Positions 37,222-45,036 of a stretch of DNA of 45,036 nt are shown one piece after another. Position numbers and translations under genes: made by a program. The stretch comes from Streptomyces sp. UNOC14_S4 (GTDB lineage: Bacteria > Actinomycetota > Actinomycetes > Streptomycetales > Streptomycetaceae). The stretch lies in assembly GCF_020740835.1 (NCBI RefSeq), contig NZ_JAINFC010000005.1, positions 1 through 45,036 on the forward strand, read 5' to 3'. A model generated the notes under the pieces. The model was not told the origin of the DNA, ran no database searches, and saw only the letters and a program-made list of their open reading frames with translations. Positions within the stretch are counted from its first letter, which is position 1. Each line of letters opens with the position of its first letter.

Positions 37222-38340
37222 TCACGGTGTCCGGTCGTCGTCCAGACCGGCCAGCATGCCCGCGACCGCCGTCCGCCAGGGAAAGTGCTCGGCCCTGGCC
37301 CGGGCCGCGGCCCGCCGTTCCGGTTCGGGGGAGGTGAGCACGCCGTCGACCGCCTCGACGTAGGCCGAAGCGCGGTCGGCCACGGTCGCACCGCAACCGG
37401 GCCCCACGATCTCCCGCACGGCCGAGGACGCCGACGCCACCACCGGGGTGCCCGAGGCCAGCGACTCCAAGGCGGCCAGCCCGAAGGTCTCGTGCGGCCC
37501 GGGCGCCAGGGACACGTCCGCCGTCGCGAGCAGGGTGGCCAGCTCGGCCCTGGAGTGCAGGAAGCCGAGGAAGACGACCGGCAGCCCCGCGGCCCGGCGC
37601 TCCAGTGCCTTCCGCCGCGGCCCGTCCCCCGCGATGACGAGCCGGACCCGGTGTCCGGCCGCCTGCAGTCCGGCCACCGCGTCCACGCTGCGTTCGACAT
37701 GCTTCTCCGCCGAGAGCCGTCCGCAGCACACGAGCAGGGCGTCGGCGCCGTCGGCCAGTTCACGGCGCAGCAGCGGGTCACGCCGTACCGGGGTGAACGT
37801 GGTGAGATCGACCCCGAGCGGAACCTGCCGTACGTTCGCGGCGCCGATCCGGTGGAACTCCTCGCAGGCGAATGCCGTCGTGCAGACCACCGTGTCGAAA
37901 CTGGCGGCCGTCCTCCGGTTCGCCCAGTTCGCGACACGGGTCGCCGCCACGGGCGGCGGGAGGAACCGTCCGAGGGACCGGTCCAGCCGCTCGTGGGAGA
38001 CCATCGCGCTCGACACCAGATTGCGCCGGGCCCAACGTCCCATGCCGCGTAATGTCGTCCGGTCGGACACCTCGATGTGGTCCGGGCGCAGCCTTTCCAG
38101 CAGGGCCCGTACCCGCCAGGGAGCGGCCACCCGGTAGCCGCCGCTCCCCGGGATGCCCGGTGCGGGCAAGGTGATCCGGCGCACCCCCGAGGACAGCGTC
38201 TCGTCGGCGTACGAGGGCCCGGGGACCACGAGCACGACCTCGTGCCCCTGCGCGGTGTAGCCGGCCCCGAGGTGGTGCAGGGCGGTACGCAGACCTCCGC
38301 TGCGCGGGCCGTAGAAGTTCGCCAACTGCGCGATGCGCAC
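37222..38340 (-). CDS. GT4 glycosyltransferase, probable mannosyltransferase
   Basis: This 372-aa GT-B enzyme has a family 4 layout: the Gly-rich acceptor-domain start RIAQLANFYGPRSGGLRTAL, HIEVSDRTTL, VPLGVDLTTFTP at the domain boundary, CCGRLSAEKHVERSVDA, VIAGDGPRRKALE and the EX7E-type donor motif GPHETFGLAALESLASGTPVV. It resembles phosphatidylinositol mannosyltransferase/PimB-like proteins. I chose the GTG at 38340 because AAGGAGC is 7-8 bases upstream; the GTG at 38346 is too close to it. It is divergent from a second GT4 gene, across 246 bp with no clear operator, and the two are often paired in actinomycetes for lipoglycan or mannolipid synthesis. Confidence 0.87.
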   Translation of the reverse strand: MRIAQLANFYGPRSGGLRTALHHLGAGYTAQGHEVVLVVPGPSYADETLSSGVRRITLPAPGIPGSGGYRVAAPWRVRALLERLRPDHIEVSDRTTLRGMGRWARRNLVSSAMVSHERLDRSLGRFLPPPVAATRVANWANRRTAASFDTVVCTTAFACEEFHRIGAANVRQVPLGVDLTTFTPVRRDPLLRRELADGADALLVCCGRLSAEKHVERSVDAVAGLQAAGHRVRLVIAGDGPRRKALERRAAGLPVVFLGFLHSRAELATLLATADVSLAPGPHETFGLAALESLASGTPVVASASSAVREIVGPGCGATVADRASAYVEAVDGVLTSPEPERRAAARARAEHFPWRTAVAGMLAGLDDDRTP

Positions 38341-38586
38341 GGTCACGCTCCTTCCGGGCAGGAACGGCGGCCGCCGGAACGGCGGTGCGGCCTGGCCGAC
38401 GGGGGCGGCGCCCACCAGATGAACAGGTCCCTCACGCTCCTCGGGGCGGGAAGAGTGACGAGCGGCGTTCGATTCCGTACACACCTTCGTATGACGCGCC
38501 CGGCATACCTGATGCCATGCGGGCTATGCATCCCCAGCGCCATCCCCTGACAACCGCCCGGGATCGAAGACGGAAACCACGCCGAC

Positions 38587-39810
38587 ATGCGCATCGCGAT
38601 CATCACCGAATCCTTCCCTCCCGAAGTCAACGGCGTCGCCCACAGCGTGCTGCGCACCGCCGAGCACCTGGTCCGCCGCGGCCACCGCCCCCTGGTCATC
38701 ACCCCGGCCCCGGACCGGGGGAACCGCCGTGCCCCGCGTTCCTTCGCCCCGGCCGGGCCACCGCTCTCCGTGGTGCGCATCCCGTCGGTCCCGTTGCCCG
38801 GGTACCCGCAGGTGCGGATCGCCCTGCCCAGCCGGCTGCTGGCCGCGGCGATCACCGGCCACCGCCCCGACATCGTCCACCTGGCCAGCCCGTTCGTCCT
38901 CGGTGCCCGGGGCATGCGGGTGGCCGGCCGGCTCGGGCTGCCCGCGGTCGCGGTCTACCAGACCGACGTCGCCGGGTACACCCGGGTGTACCGGCTGGGC
39001 CGTCGACTGGGCGGAGCGGCCGCCTGGCGCCGGCTCAGAACGGTGCACCGCGCCGCGGTCCGTACGCTCGCCCCGTCCACTCCCGCCGCCCGGGACCTGA
39101 CCGCCCACGGGGTGCCGCGGGTCGCGCTCTGGCCGCGGGGAGTGGACTCCGTACGGTTCCATCCCGGCCACCGTGACGAGGCGCTGCGCCGCGGCCTCGC
39201 GCCGGCGGGTGAGGTACTGGTCGGCTACGTGGGCAGACTCGCCCCCGAGAAGCGGGTCGCCCTGCTCGCCGGGGCGAGCAGGCTGCCGGGTGTGCGGGTG
39301 GTGGTGATCGGTGACGGACCCAGTTCGGCGGCGCTGCGGGCCGCCATGCCGGACGCCGTCTTCCTGGGGCGCCGCGTCGATGTGGAACTGGCCCGTTGTT
39401 ACGCCTCGTTGGACCTGTTCGTGCACACCGGGCCGCTGGAGACCTTCTGCCAGACCGTCCAGGAGGCGATGGCCAGCGGCCTGCCGGTCGTCGCACCGGC
39501 CGTCGGCGGGCCCCTGGACCTGGTCGGCCACCGCCGCACCGGTCTGCTGGTCGCACCCGAGAACGGCGACGCGATCACCCGAGCCGTGGCCGAACTCGCC
39601 ACCGACCCGTCGCGAAGAGCCGCGTACGGCGCGGCCGGGCGCGCGAAAGTGCTGGCCCGCACCTGGGAGGCGGTCGGCGACCTGCTCCTCCGGCACTACG
39701 AAGAGGCACTGGCCGAGCACCGCCGCCGAGTGTTCCCTTGGGCGGCAGTGGACAGCGAGAGGACGAGGCATCATGCCGGACAAGGACCTGATCTTCAGAA
39801 CGGCCCGTGA
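38587..39810 (+). CDS. GT4 glycosyltransferase, MgtA-like mannosyltransferase
   Basis: This 407-aa protein begins RIAIITESFPPEVNGVAHSV, a hallmark of GDP-mannose-dependent alpha-mannosyltransferases of the MgtA group. VYQTDVAGYTRVYRL, PRGVDSVRFHP, YVGRLAPEKRVALLAG, VVIGDGPSSAAL and GPLETFCQTVQEAMASGLPVV (donor-site Glu pair) complete the GT-B fold. It probably transfers mannose to a glycolipid acceptor at the inner membrane face. The ATG at 38587 has only a weak ribosome binding site. The last 13 codons overlap the amidase start by 38 bases, so the amidase is likely co-transcribed and perhaps coupled. The C-terminal tail beyond about residue 385 is not conserved-looking. Confidence 0.88.
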   Translation: MRIAIITESFPPEVNGVAHSVLRTAEHLVRRGHRPLVITPAPDRGNRRAPRSFAPAGPPLSVVRIPSVPLPGYPQVRIALPSRLLAAAITGHRPDIVHLASPFVLGARGMRVAGRLGLPAVAVYQTDVAGYTRVYRLGRRLGGAAAWRRLRTVHRAAVRTLAPSTPAARDLTAHGVPRVALWPRGVDSVRFHPGHRDEALRRGLAPAGEVLVGYVGRLAPEKRVALLAGASRLPGVRVVVIGDGPSSAALRAAMPDAVFLGRRVDVELARCYASLDLFVHTGPLETFCQTVQEAMASGLPVVAPAVGGPLDLVGHRRTGLLVAPENGDAITRAVAELATDPSRRAAYGAAGRAKVLARTWEAVGDLLLRHYEEALAEHRRRVFPWAAVDSERTRHHAGQGPDLQNGP

Positions 39811-41185
39811 GCTCGTGCTCCTGATGGTGACCCGTCAGGTCTCCGCGAGGGAGGTCCTGGAAGCCCACCTCGATCAGATCGAGCGGGTGAATCCGGAGGT
39901 CAACGCCGTGGTGACCCTCGTACCGGAGCACGCGCGGGAATTGGCGGCGCGGGCGGACGCGTCCATCGCCCGCGGGCTGCGGCTGGGACCGCTGCACGGT
40001 CTGCCGGTGCTGCACAAGGACCTCGCCGCGACCAAGGGCATCCGCACCACCCAGGGGTCGCCGATCTTCCGGGACGACGTGCCCGCCACCAACGCCCTGG
40101 TGGTACAGCGCCTGATCGACGCCGGGGCGGTGACCATGGGCAAGACCAACACTCCCGAATTCGGCACGGGTTCGCAGACGTACAACCGGGTGTTCGGGGT
40201 CACCAGGAATCCGTACGACACCACGGTGACGTGCGGTGGTTCCAGTGGTGGAGCGGCCGTGGCGCTGGCCTGTCTCATGGCGCCGATCGCCGACGGCTCC
40301 GACATGGCCGGGTCGCTGCGCAATCCGGCCTCGTTCTGCAATGTCGTCGGGTTCCGGCCGTCTATAGGGCGGGTGCCCGCGTGGCCGTCGCCGCAGACCC
40401 ACTTCACACTCGCGACCAGCGGCGTGATGGCACGGACGGTCGGCGACGTCGCGTTGCAGATGCAGGCCGTCGCCCGCCCGGACCACCGCGCCGCGCTCAA
40501 CGCGCCCGCCGTCGACTTCGCCCAGCCGCTGGAGGACGGTGCGGCCTGGACCCGGGTCGCCTGGTCCACCACGCTCGGCGGGCTGCCCGTCGACCCGCTG
40601 ATCACCGGGACGCTCGCGCCCGCTGTGCGGGTCCTCGAGGACCTGGGCTGCCGGGTCGAGGAGCGCGAGCCGGACTTCAGCGGCGCCGACGAGTCGTTCT
40701 CGGTCCTGCGCGCCGCCTCCTACCGGCAGGCGTTCAAGCAGCTCCACGAGGAGCGGCCCGAGGACCTCGGCGACGAGACGACCTGGGAGATCGAGCAGGG
40801 GCTCGGTCTGACGATCGACGACCTGGGCCGCGCGGAACTGCTGCGCTCGCGGGTGTACGACCGGATGTACGCGTTCCTGACCGAGTACCGGTTCCTGATC
40901 GCCCCGGTCACCCAACTGCCGCCGTTCGACGTGCATCAGCACTGGCCGAAACGCGTGGCCGGAGTGGAACAGACCCACTACCGGGAATGGATGCGCATCT
41001 GCTCGCGCGTCACGCTCGCCGGTCTCCCGGCGGTATCGGTGCCGTTCGGCTTCACGCCCCAGGGACTCCCCACCGGGCTGCAGATCATCGGCCGTCAGGG
41101 CGACGATCTGGGGGTGCTGCGGATGGCGGCCGCCCTGGAGGCCGCGACCGGCACCTGGCGGCGGCATCCGCGGATCGCCCGGTAG
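39773..41185 (+). CDS. amidase (amidase signature family)
   Basis: This 470-aa enzyme has the complete amidase-signature triad: Lys82 in VLHKDLAATKG, the cis-Ser within CGGSSGGAAVAL (157-158) and the nucleophile Ser181 in DGSDMAGSLRNPASF. FRPSIGRVPAWP and the C-terminal LPAVSVPFGFTPQGLPTGLQIIG are typical. It hydrolyses or transfers the acyl group of an amide in the cytoplasm, releasing ammonia or an amine; it is not GatA, as no gatB or gatC gene lies nearby. The ATG at 39773 follows GAGGACGAGG and lies inside the end of the glycosyltransferase gene. The normal DGSDTGG sequence reads DGSDMAG, a mild departure. Downstream is the convergent GNAT gene, 31 bp away. Confidence 0.9.
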   Translation: MPDKDLIFRTARELVLLMVTRQVSAREVLEAHLDQIERVNPEVNAVVTLVPEHARELAARADASIARGLRLGPLHGLPVLHKDLAATKGIRTTQGSPIFRDDVPATNALVVQRLIDAGAVTMGKTNTPEFGTGSQTYNRVFGVTRNPYDTTVTCGGSSGGAAVALACLMAPIADGSDMAGSLRNPASFCNVVGFRPSIGRVPAWPSPQTHFTLATSGVMARTVGDVALQMQAVARPDHRAALNAPAVDFAQPLEDGAAWTRVAWSTTLGGLPVDPLITGTLAPAVRVLEDLGCRVEEREPDFSGADESFSVLRAASYRQAFKQLHEERPEDLGDETTWEIEQGLGLTIDDLGRAELLRSRVYDRMYAFLTEYRFLIAPVTQLPPFDVHQHWPKRVAGVEQTHYREWMRICSRVTLAGLPAVSVPFGFTPQGLPTGLQIIGRQGDDLGVLRMAAALEAATGTWRRHPRIAR

Positions 41186-41216
41186 GAGCCGCCGGCCCGG
41201 GAACGGGAACGGCCGG

Positions 41217-41669
41217 TCAGAGGCGGTGGTACATCACGTGCAGTCCGACCAGGCCGTGCTCGGGGTGGTCGAAGGCCTCCGGCACGGTGCCGATCACCTC
41301 GAAACCCAGCGACTTCCACAGGTGCACCGCCGGGCCGTTGGTCTCCACGACCGCGTTGAACGTGATCCCGTGGAAGCCCTCCGCGCGGCTCCAGTCGATG
41401 ACGTACTCGCCGAGCGCCCGCCCGACGCCCTTGCCCTGACACGCGGGGTCGACCAGGAACGAGGCCGTGCCGATGTGCGCGCCGCGACCGGGCCGGTTCG
41501 GCCCCATCTTCGCCGAACCCACGACCGTGCCGCCCTCCACGGCGACCACGGTGCGACCCGGCGGCCGCTCCATCCACCATGGCCGCGCACCCGGCGTCGG
41601 GTGCCAGGCGGACCTTGGCCAGGCGGTCGAGCAGGTCCCAGGTTCCGTCGCCGGGCCGCACGGCGGCAC
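41217..41669 (-). CDS. GNAT acetyltransferase, apparently missing its N-terminal part
   Basis: From about 41573 downward the sequence reads a small GNAT: MERPPGRTVVAVEGG, VGSAKMGPNRPG, the acetyl-CoA loop DPACQGKGVGRALGEY, NAVVETNGPAVHLWKSLGFEV and the end HPEHGLVGLHVMYHRL. Family members are about 165 aa with another 40-50 residues ahead of this; here the upstream frame (41574-41669) reads Pro/Trp-rich sequence unlike GNAT, while the adjacent frame there (TWDLLDRLAKVRLAPDAG) looks more like protein. The 5-prime part seems to have been replaced or frameshifted, just 13 bp from the methyltransferase stop. The acetyl-CoA site is intact, but activity is doubtful. The start is uncertain; the ATG at 41573 lacks a ribosome binding site. 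Confidence 0.6.
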   Translation of the reverse strand: MPPCGPATEPGTCSTAWPRSAWHPTPGARPWWMERPPGRTVVAVEGGTVVGSAKMGPNRPGRGAHIGTASFLVDPACQGKGVGRALGEYVIDWSRAEGFHGITFNAVVETNGPAVHLWKSLGFEVIGTVPEAFDHPEHGLVGLHVMYHRL

Positions 41670-41682
41670 GCGCCCGTCCCGC

Positions 41683-42726
41683 TCAGTCCGCGGCCGCCTC
41701 GACGATCGAGGCGAAGCCGGACGTGGGCAGGGTGCGGACGCGGCGCAGTCCGGAGCGGGCGAAGAGGGCGTCGAGCTCGGCGGGACCGCGGCTGCTGCCG
41801 CCGAGGGCGGTCAGCATCATGAGGTCGAGGTCCTTGCCCGGGTGCGGGGCGTTGCCCGGCGGCGGAACGGCGTCCACCACCAGGACCCGGCCGCCCGGGG
41901 CGAGGGCCCGGCGGCAGGAACGCAGGATGCGCACGCAGTCCTCGTCGCTCCAGTCGGGCAGGACATGCTTGAGGAGGTGGATGTCACCTTCCGGGACGGC
42001 GGCGAAGAAGTCCCCCGGCTCGGCCCGCCAGCGTCCCGTCAGCTCCCGCGTGGCGAGCAGGGGTTCGCGCACCGCCGCCGCCCGGTCGAAGAGAACGCCC
42101 GACAGGCCGGGGTGGCGCAGCAGGACGGACCGGAGCAGCCCGCCCCGTCCGCCGCCGACGTCCACGACCGTGCCCCGGTCCGGGAACGGGTACGCGGCCG
42201 CGACCACGTCGTCGAGCCGGCCGGAGAAGGCCGCCATTCCGGCGTCGAAGACCTCCCGGGCCGCGCTGTCGGCTTCGAGGTGCTGGAAGAAGGGGGTGCC
42301 GAAGACCCTGGGGAAGGCAGATTCCCCGGTGCGGACGGTCTCGGTGAGGTCGGCCGAGGAACACGTGAACATGTCGTCGGTGAGCAGGAGCACCGCGCTG
42401 TGCAGCGAGCCCGGGACGTCGGTGCGCAAGGCGTACGCGGCGGGCGTCAGCCCGAACGCGTCGGCGTCGCCCTCTTGGACCTCCTGGACCTCCTGGACCT
42501 CCTGGAAGACGCCGCGCGACGCCAGGAGCCGCAGCAGCCGGTGCAGTGCCGCGCCGTCGGTACCGGTGTCCGCGGCGAGGTCGGCGACGGTGCGCGGCCC
42601 GTCGGCGAGCCGGTCGGCGAGCCGGAGCGACGCGGCGGTCCGCAGCGCGGCGGAATGGAAGAACCCGAAGGCCTCCTCCATCAGCCTCAGGGACCCCGCC
42701 ATGTCGGGCATGTCGGGGGCGGCCAT
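41683..42726 (-). CDS. SAM-dependent O-methyltransferase (PF00891 type)
   Basis: This 347-aa methyltransferase has the two-domain layout of small-molecule O-methyltransferases: an N-terminal winged-helix dimerisation domain (SAALRTAASLRLADRLADG, LHRLLRLLASRGVF) and a C-terminal Rossmann domain with VVDVGGGRGGLLRSVL for SAM, HLLKHVLPDWSDEDCVRIL with the catalytic His, and RVLVVDAVPPPG. It methylates a hydroxyl on an aromatic or polyketide intermediate. The start is uncertain: the ATG at 42726 gives a typical N-terminus but has no strong ribosome binding site, and the frame is open to 42825. It follows the SDR and P450 genes in the same direction, so the three probably form a tailoring operon. 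A 9-bp repeat adds VQE units. Confidence 0.88.
   Translation of the reverse strand: MAAPDMPDMAGSLRLMEEAFGFFHSAALRTAASLRLADRLADGPRTVADLAADTGTDGAALHRLLRLLASRGVFQEVQEVQEVQEGDADAFGLTPAAYALRTDVPGSLHSAVLLLTDDMFTCSSADLTETVRTGESAFPRVFGTPFFQHLEADSAAREVFDAGMAAFSGRLDDVVAAAYPFPDRGTVVDVGGGRGGLLRSVLLRHPGLSGVLFDRAAAVREPLLATRELTGRWRAEPGDFFAAVPEGDIHLLKHVLPDWSDEDCVRILRSCRRALAPGGRVLVVDAVPPPGNAPHPGKDLDLMMLTALGGSSRGPAELDALFARSGLRRVRTLPTSGFASIVEAAAD
42472..42507 (-). repeat. 9-bp tandem repeat in the methyltransferase gene
   Basis: Four copies of CTCCTGGAC (first and last with one change) at 42472-42507 encode V-Q-E units after LASRGVFQE. They lengthen the loop or wing between the dimerisation helices and suggest replication slippage. 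Confidence 0.85.
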
Positions 42727-42918
42727 GTGACGACTGGACGAGGGCTCCAAGGCGGTCTCCCGAGGTCGGTTCCGGCGGATATCGGAGGATCGCCACCCTC
42801 CCAGCCGCCGGCCGGTGCCCGGCACCGCCGCTGTACGGATCTTCGCCTGGGACTTTCGCCCTACGGCCCGCCGCCCGGAGGCCCCTTCCCCGGTTCCCCG
42901 GCCCGCGGGCAGGATCCG

Positions 42919-43713
42919 TCACTTGGCCAGGTACCCGCCGTCGATCACATGGTCACTGCCCGTCAGATACGAGGCGTCGTCGGACACCAGGAACGCCACG
43001 AGCGCGGCGACCTCGGCCGGCCCGGCGGGGCGCCGCAGGGGGACGGAGGCGAGGAGGCCGTCGGCCGCGCCGGGCGGGAGAGCGGCGGCCATGGGGGTGT
43101 CGACGAGGCCCGGTGACACCGACAGGACCCGTACGCCCTGTCCGGCGTACTCGCGGGCCACAGTGCGGGTCAGGGCGAGGACGCCCTGCTTGGCGGCGGC
43201 GTAGGCGGCATGGCCGCGGAAGCCCGAATGCGCCGCTATGGAGGCGATGTTGACGATGACACCGCCACTGACCGCCATCGCGGGAAGCTGGCAGCGCATC
43301 GCGTGGAAGACGCCGTGGAGGTTCACTCTCGTCACGGCGTCGAAGTCGGCGGGCGCGAGTTCGGCGAGCGGGGCGAGGCGGCCGTTGATCCCGGCGCTGT
43401 TGACCGCGATCCGCAGGCCGCCGGGCAGAGCGGCCGCCTCCGGGACGACGCGGGCGACGCTGTCCGGGTCGGTCACGTCGATCCGGCGGGGCAGGGCGGC
43501 GCCGCCCGCTTTGGTGATCTCTTCGGCCACCCCGGCCGCGCCGTTCTCGTCGAGATCGGCGACCACCACCACGGCGCCCTCCTCCGCCAGCCGTCCCGCG
43601 CACGCCGCGCCGATCCCGGAGGCACCGCCGGTCACCAGGGCGACCCGGCCGCTCAGCCGACCGGGCCGGGCTCCGCTGCCCGACGGCTGTTCAGGCACTG
43701 ACATGTGTGGCAT
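42919..43713 (-). CDS. short-chain dehydrogenase/reductase
   Basis: This 264-aa classical SDR has VALVTGGASGIGAACAG (cofactor glycines), VVADLDENG (Asp favouring NAD), NSAGINGRLAPL, the catalytic Ser in NIASIAAHSG and YAAAKQG (Tyr-Lys pair), and the C-terminal YLTGSDHVIDGGY of FabG-like enzymes. It probably oxidises or reduces a hydroxyl or keto group. The ATG at 43713 follows AGGAG at 6 nt. It lies 31 bp after the P450 and 192 bp before the methyltransferase, all on the minus strand. A FabG-like sequence alone cannot name the substrate; context suggests a tailoring step. Confidence 0.88.
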   Translation of the reverse strand: MPHMSVPEQPSGSGARPGRLSGRVALVTGGASGIGAACAGRLAEEGAVVVVADLDENGAAGVAEEITKAGGAALPRRIDVTDPDSVARVVPEAAALPGGLRIAVNSAGINGRLAPLAELAPADFDAVTRVNLHGVFHAMRCQLPAMAVSGGVIVNIASIAAHSGFRGHAAYAAAKQGVLALTRTVAREYAGQGVRVLSVSPGLVDTPMAAALPPGAADGLLASVPLRRPAGPAEVAALVAFLVSDDASYLTGSDHVIDGGYLAK

Positions 43714-43744
43714 GTATGGCTCCTGGCGAGGCGGAGGGAGGGGG

Positions 43745-45036
43745 TCAGGACGGGCTGCGGGGGTGGCCGGTGAGCGGGAGGCGTTCCGGGCGGAGGACGG
43801 TGCCGACCAGCGGCCGCACGGGCGCGTCATCGGCCGGTGCGATGCGGCGATGGGCGGTGAACACGGCGAGTGCCAGGGTCAGTTCGGTCCAGGCGAAGTC
43901 CTCCCCGATGCACAGGCGGCTGCCCGCGCCGAAGGGGAGGTAGGCGTGCCGCGGTGTCCTCGCGGCGCCGTCGCGCGGCGGCCAGCGCCCGGGGTCGAAG
44001 CGCTCGGGGTCCTCGTACAGGTGCGGATCACGGTGCAGGGCATACGGGCTGAAGAAGACCTCCTCCCCCGGCTCGAGCCGTACGCCGCCCAGCCGGACCG
44101 GCCGTACCGCGCGGCGCATCAGCAGCCACGACGGCGGGTGCAGCCGCAGCGTCTCGGTCAGGATCTGCCGGGTGTGGAGCAGGGCGGGCAGGTCCTCGAA
44201 GCGGGGAGGCCGTCCGGCGAGGACGGTGTCGAGTTCGTCGTGGAGGCGCCGCTGGACCGCGGGGCGGCGGGAGATCTCGTACAGGGCCCAGGCCAGGGCA
44301 GCGCTGACCGTGCCGGTGCCCGCGAGGAAGAGGGTGATCAGCTCGTCGGTCACCTCGGCGTCCGTGAGGGCGCCGTCCGGTCCGTCGGCGAGCAGCAGCA
44401 TCGAGAGCAGATCACCGCGGTCCCGGCCGTCGGCGCGGTAGGTCTCGACGATCCGCCGCTGGACGGCCACCAGGCGGCGCAGCGGTCCGGGGTCCGGGGG
44501 CCGCCAGCCCCGTAGCAGCGGGACGTGTTCCGCCCAGGCGTGCAGCGGGGAGAGCGCGAGGCGCATCGAGTGGTATTTGACGGCCAGCCAGTCCTTGACG
44601 GCGGGCCGCAGGCCGGGGTCCTGGGGGTGCGCGAAAAGGGTGCCGAGCAGGATGTCGAGGGTCAGGCGGTGGATGTCCGGCATCAGATCGCGTGTGGTGC
44701 CCGGCTCCCAGGCGGCGGAGCGGGCCCGGGAGCGTTCGGTCATGACGCGGGCGTAGCGGGCGATCCGGTCGTGGTGGAAGGCGGGCTGCATCATGCGGCG
44801 GTGGCGGAGGTGGCGCTCGCCCGCGGCGGTGATCAGCCCGTCGCCGAGCGGCACCCGCAGGGCGTCGAACATCGCGCCCTTGTCGAAGGACCGGGCCCGT
44901 ACGGTCAGCAGCTCGCGGATCAGTTCGCCGGAGTTGAGGACGTGGACGGGGCGGGGGCCGATGTAGATCTTCGTCACCGGGCCGTGCCGGCGCAGTCCAC
45001 GGACGAAGCGCAGCGCGTCGCGGTGGAGCCATGGGG
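43745..45036 (-). CDS. cytochrome P450 (5-prime end outside window)
   Basis: The frame is open to the right edge; the GTG at 44977 is internal, since LRFVRGLRRHGPV before it matches the start of P450s of this kind. Present are ERHLRHRRMMQPAFH (C-helix), the I-helix LFLAGTGTVSAALAW, the K-helix ETLR, FDPGRWPP and the heme loop FGAGSRLCIGEDFAWTEL with the Cys ligand. The I-helix has AGTGT where most have AGxDT or AGxET, so the acidic residue before the conserved Thr is replaced by Gly. It resembles bacterial P450s that oxidise terpenes or fatty-acid-like substrates. It is the first visible gene of the P450/SDR/O-methyltransferase set. At least 430 residues are within the window. Confidence 0.9.
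   Translation of the reverse strand, partial: PWLHRDALRFVRGLRRHGPVTKIYIGPRPVHVLNSGELIRELLTVRARSFDKGAMFDALRVPLGDGLITAAGERHLRHRRMMQPAFHHDRIARYARVMTERSRARSAAWEPGTTRDLMPDIHRLTLDILLGTLFAHPQDPGLRPAVKDWLAVKYHSMRLALSPLHAWAEHVPLLRGWRPPDPGPLRRLVAVQRRIVETYRADGRDRGDLLSMLLLADGPDGALTDAEVTDELITLFLAGTGTVSAALAWALYEISRRPAVQRRLHDELDTVLAGRPPRFEDLPALLHTRQILTETLRLHPPSWLLMRRAVRPVRLGGVRLEPGEEVFFSPYALHRDPHLYEDPERFDPGRWPPRDGAARTPRHAYLPFGAGSRLCIGEDFAWTELTLALAVFTAHRRIAPADDAPVRPLVGTVLRPERLPLTGHPRSPS

Noticed and set aside
35949-37937. Minus-strand 662-codon open frame across two genes
   Set aside because: It spans the antisense of the cystathionine gamma-synthase-like gene and a wrong frame of the glycosyltransferase; no coherent protein.
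41186-41216. Terminator between the amidase and the GNAT gene
   Set aside because: Only a 6-bp CCGGCC/GGCCGG pairing is visible, which is common by chance at this GC content.
1-45036. CRISPR arrays, tRNA or rRNA genes, integrases, transposases
   Set aside because: I looked for evenly spaced direct repeats, cloverleaf-like conserved arms and recombinase motifs and saw none; the short tandem repeats found are in-frame codon repeats inside genes.

Overview
The window is high-GC actinomycete DNA, most likely Streptomyces. Support for this comes from strong G/C bias at third codon positions, frequent GTG and TTG starts behind GGAGG-type ribosome binding sites, a SARP-type activator, several P450s, many small hydrolases and oxygenases, and IdeR/DmdR1-like and SoxR-like operators. 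It reads as an accessory chromosomal region: short specialised-metabolism modules, some decayed, lie between a few housekeeping-type genes (htpG, a cystathionine gamma-synthase-like gene, two mannosyltransferase-type glycosyltransferases). I saw no tRNA, rRNA, CRISPR array, insertion sequence or phage gene.

Left part (1-8223). Three coupled genes open the window: a PLP decarboxylase cut by the left edge, an unrecognised 246-aa protein, and a 962-aa fusion of an ATP-grasp ligase with a second PLP decarboxylase. This is the best candidate for an undescribed pathway (amino acid ligation plus decarboxylation). A small secreted protein, a macrolide-type glycosyltransferase pseudogene with internal deletions, a DUF7660-like protein, a VOC protein with its Shine-Dalgarno inside a dyad, and a GNAT acetyltransferase follow.

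Region 8454-17258. An ACP and a KAS II-like ketosynthase converge on an operon of a 71-aa protein, an alpha-oxoamine synthase and an SDR; a P450 diverges from that operon. Together they could make an acyl-derived amino ketone or amino alcohol, as in sphingoid-base assembly. Next is a coupled heme module: a 12-codon leader ORF, a DyP-type peroxidase, a catalase-like protein and an unrecognised 185-aa protein. It ends in a bidirectional terminator whose stem contains the stop codons of both flanking genes.

Region 17309-25738. This holds a DUF2127 membrane protein, an alpha/beta hydrolase behind a near-consensus iron box, an FAD monooxygenase and an M20 amidohydrolase separated by a 15-bp perfect dyad. 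Then comes a scar where an MMPL transporter remnant and a type I PKS remnant (AT tail, DH-like, ACP, TE; at least five frame changes) have lost their 5-prime ends at the same point, and finally another hydrolase.

Region 25739-37169. htpG sits behind a long leader with a 16-bp hairpin. It is followed by a dehalogenase/epoxide-hydrolase-like enzyme, a SARP regulator, a membrane-anchored esterase-like protein, an antibiotic-biosynthesis-monooxygenase-type protein under a SoxR/MerR-type promoter, a polyketide-hydroxylase-type flavoprotein, a hydrolase and the cystathionine gamma-synthase-like enzyme.

Right part (37222-45036). Two divergent GT4 glycosyltransferases, an amidase overlapping the second, an N-terminally shortened GNAT, and a co-directional O-methyltransferase, SDR and P450 set (the P450 is cut by the right edge) that looks like the end of a tailoring operon.
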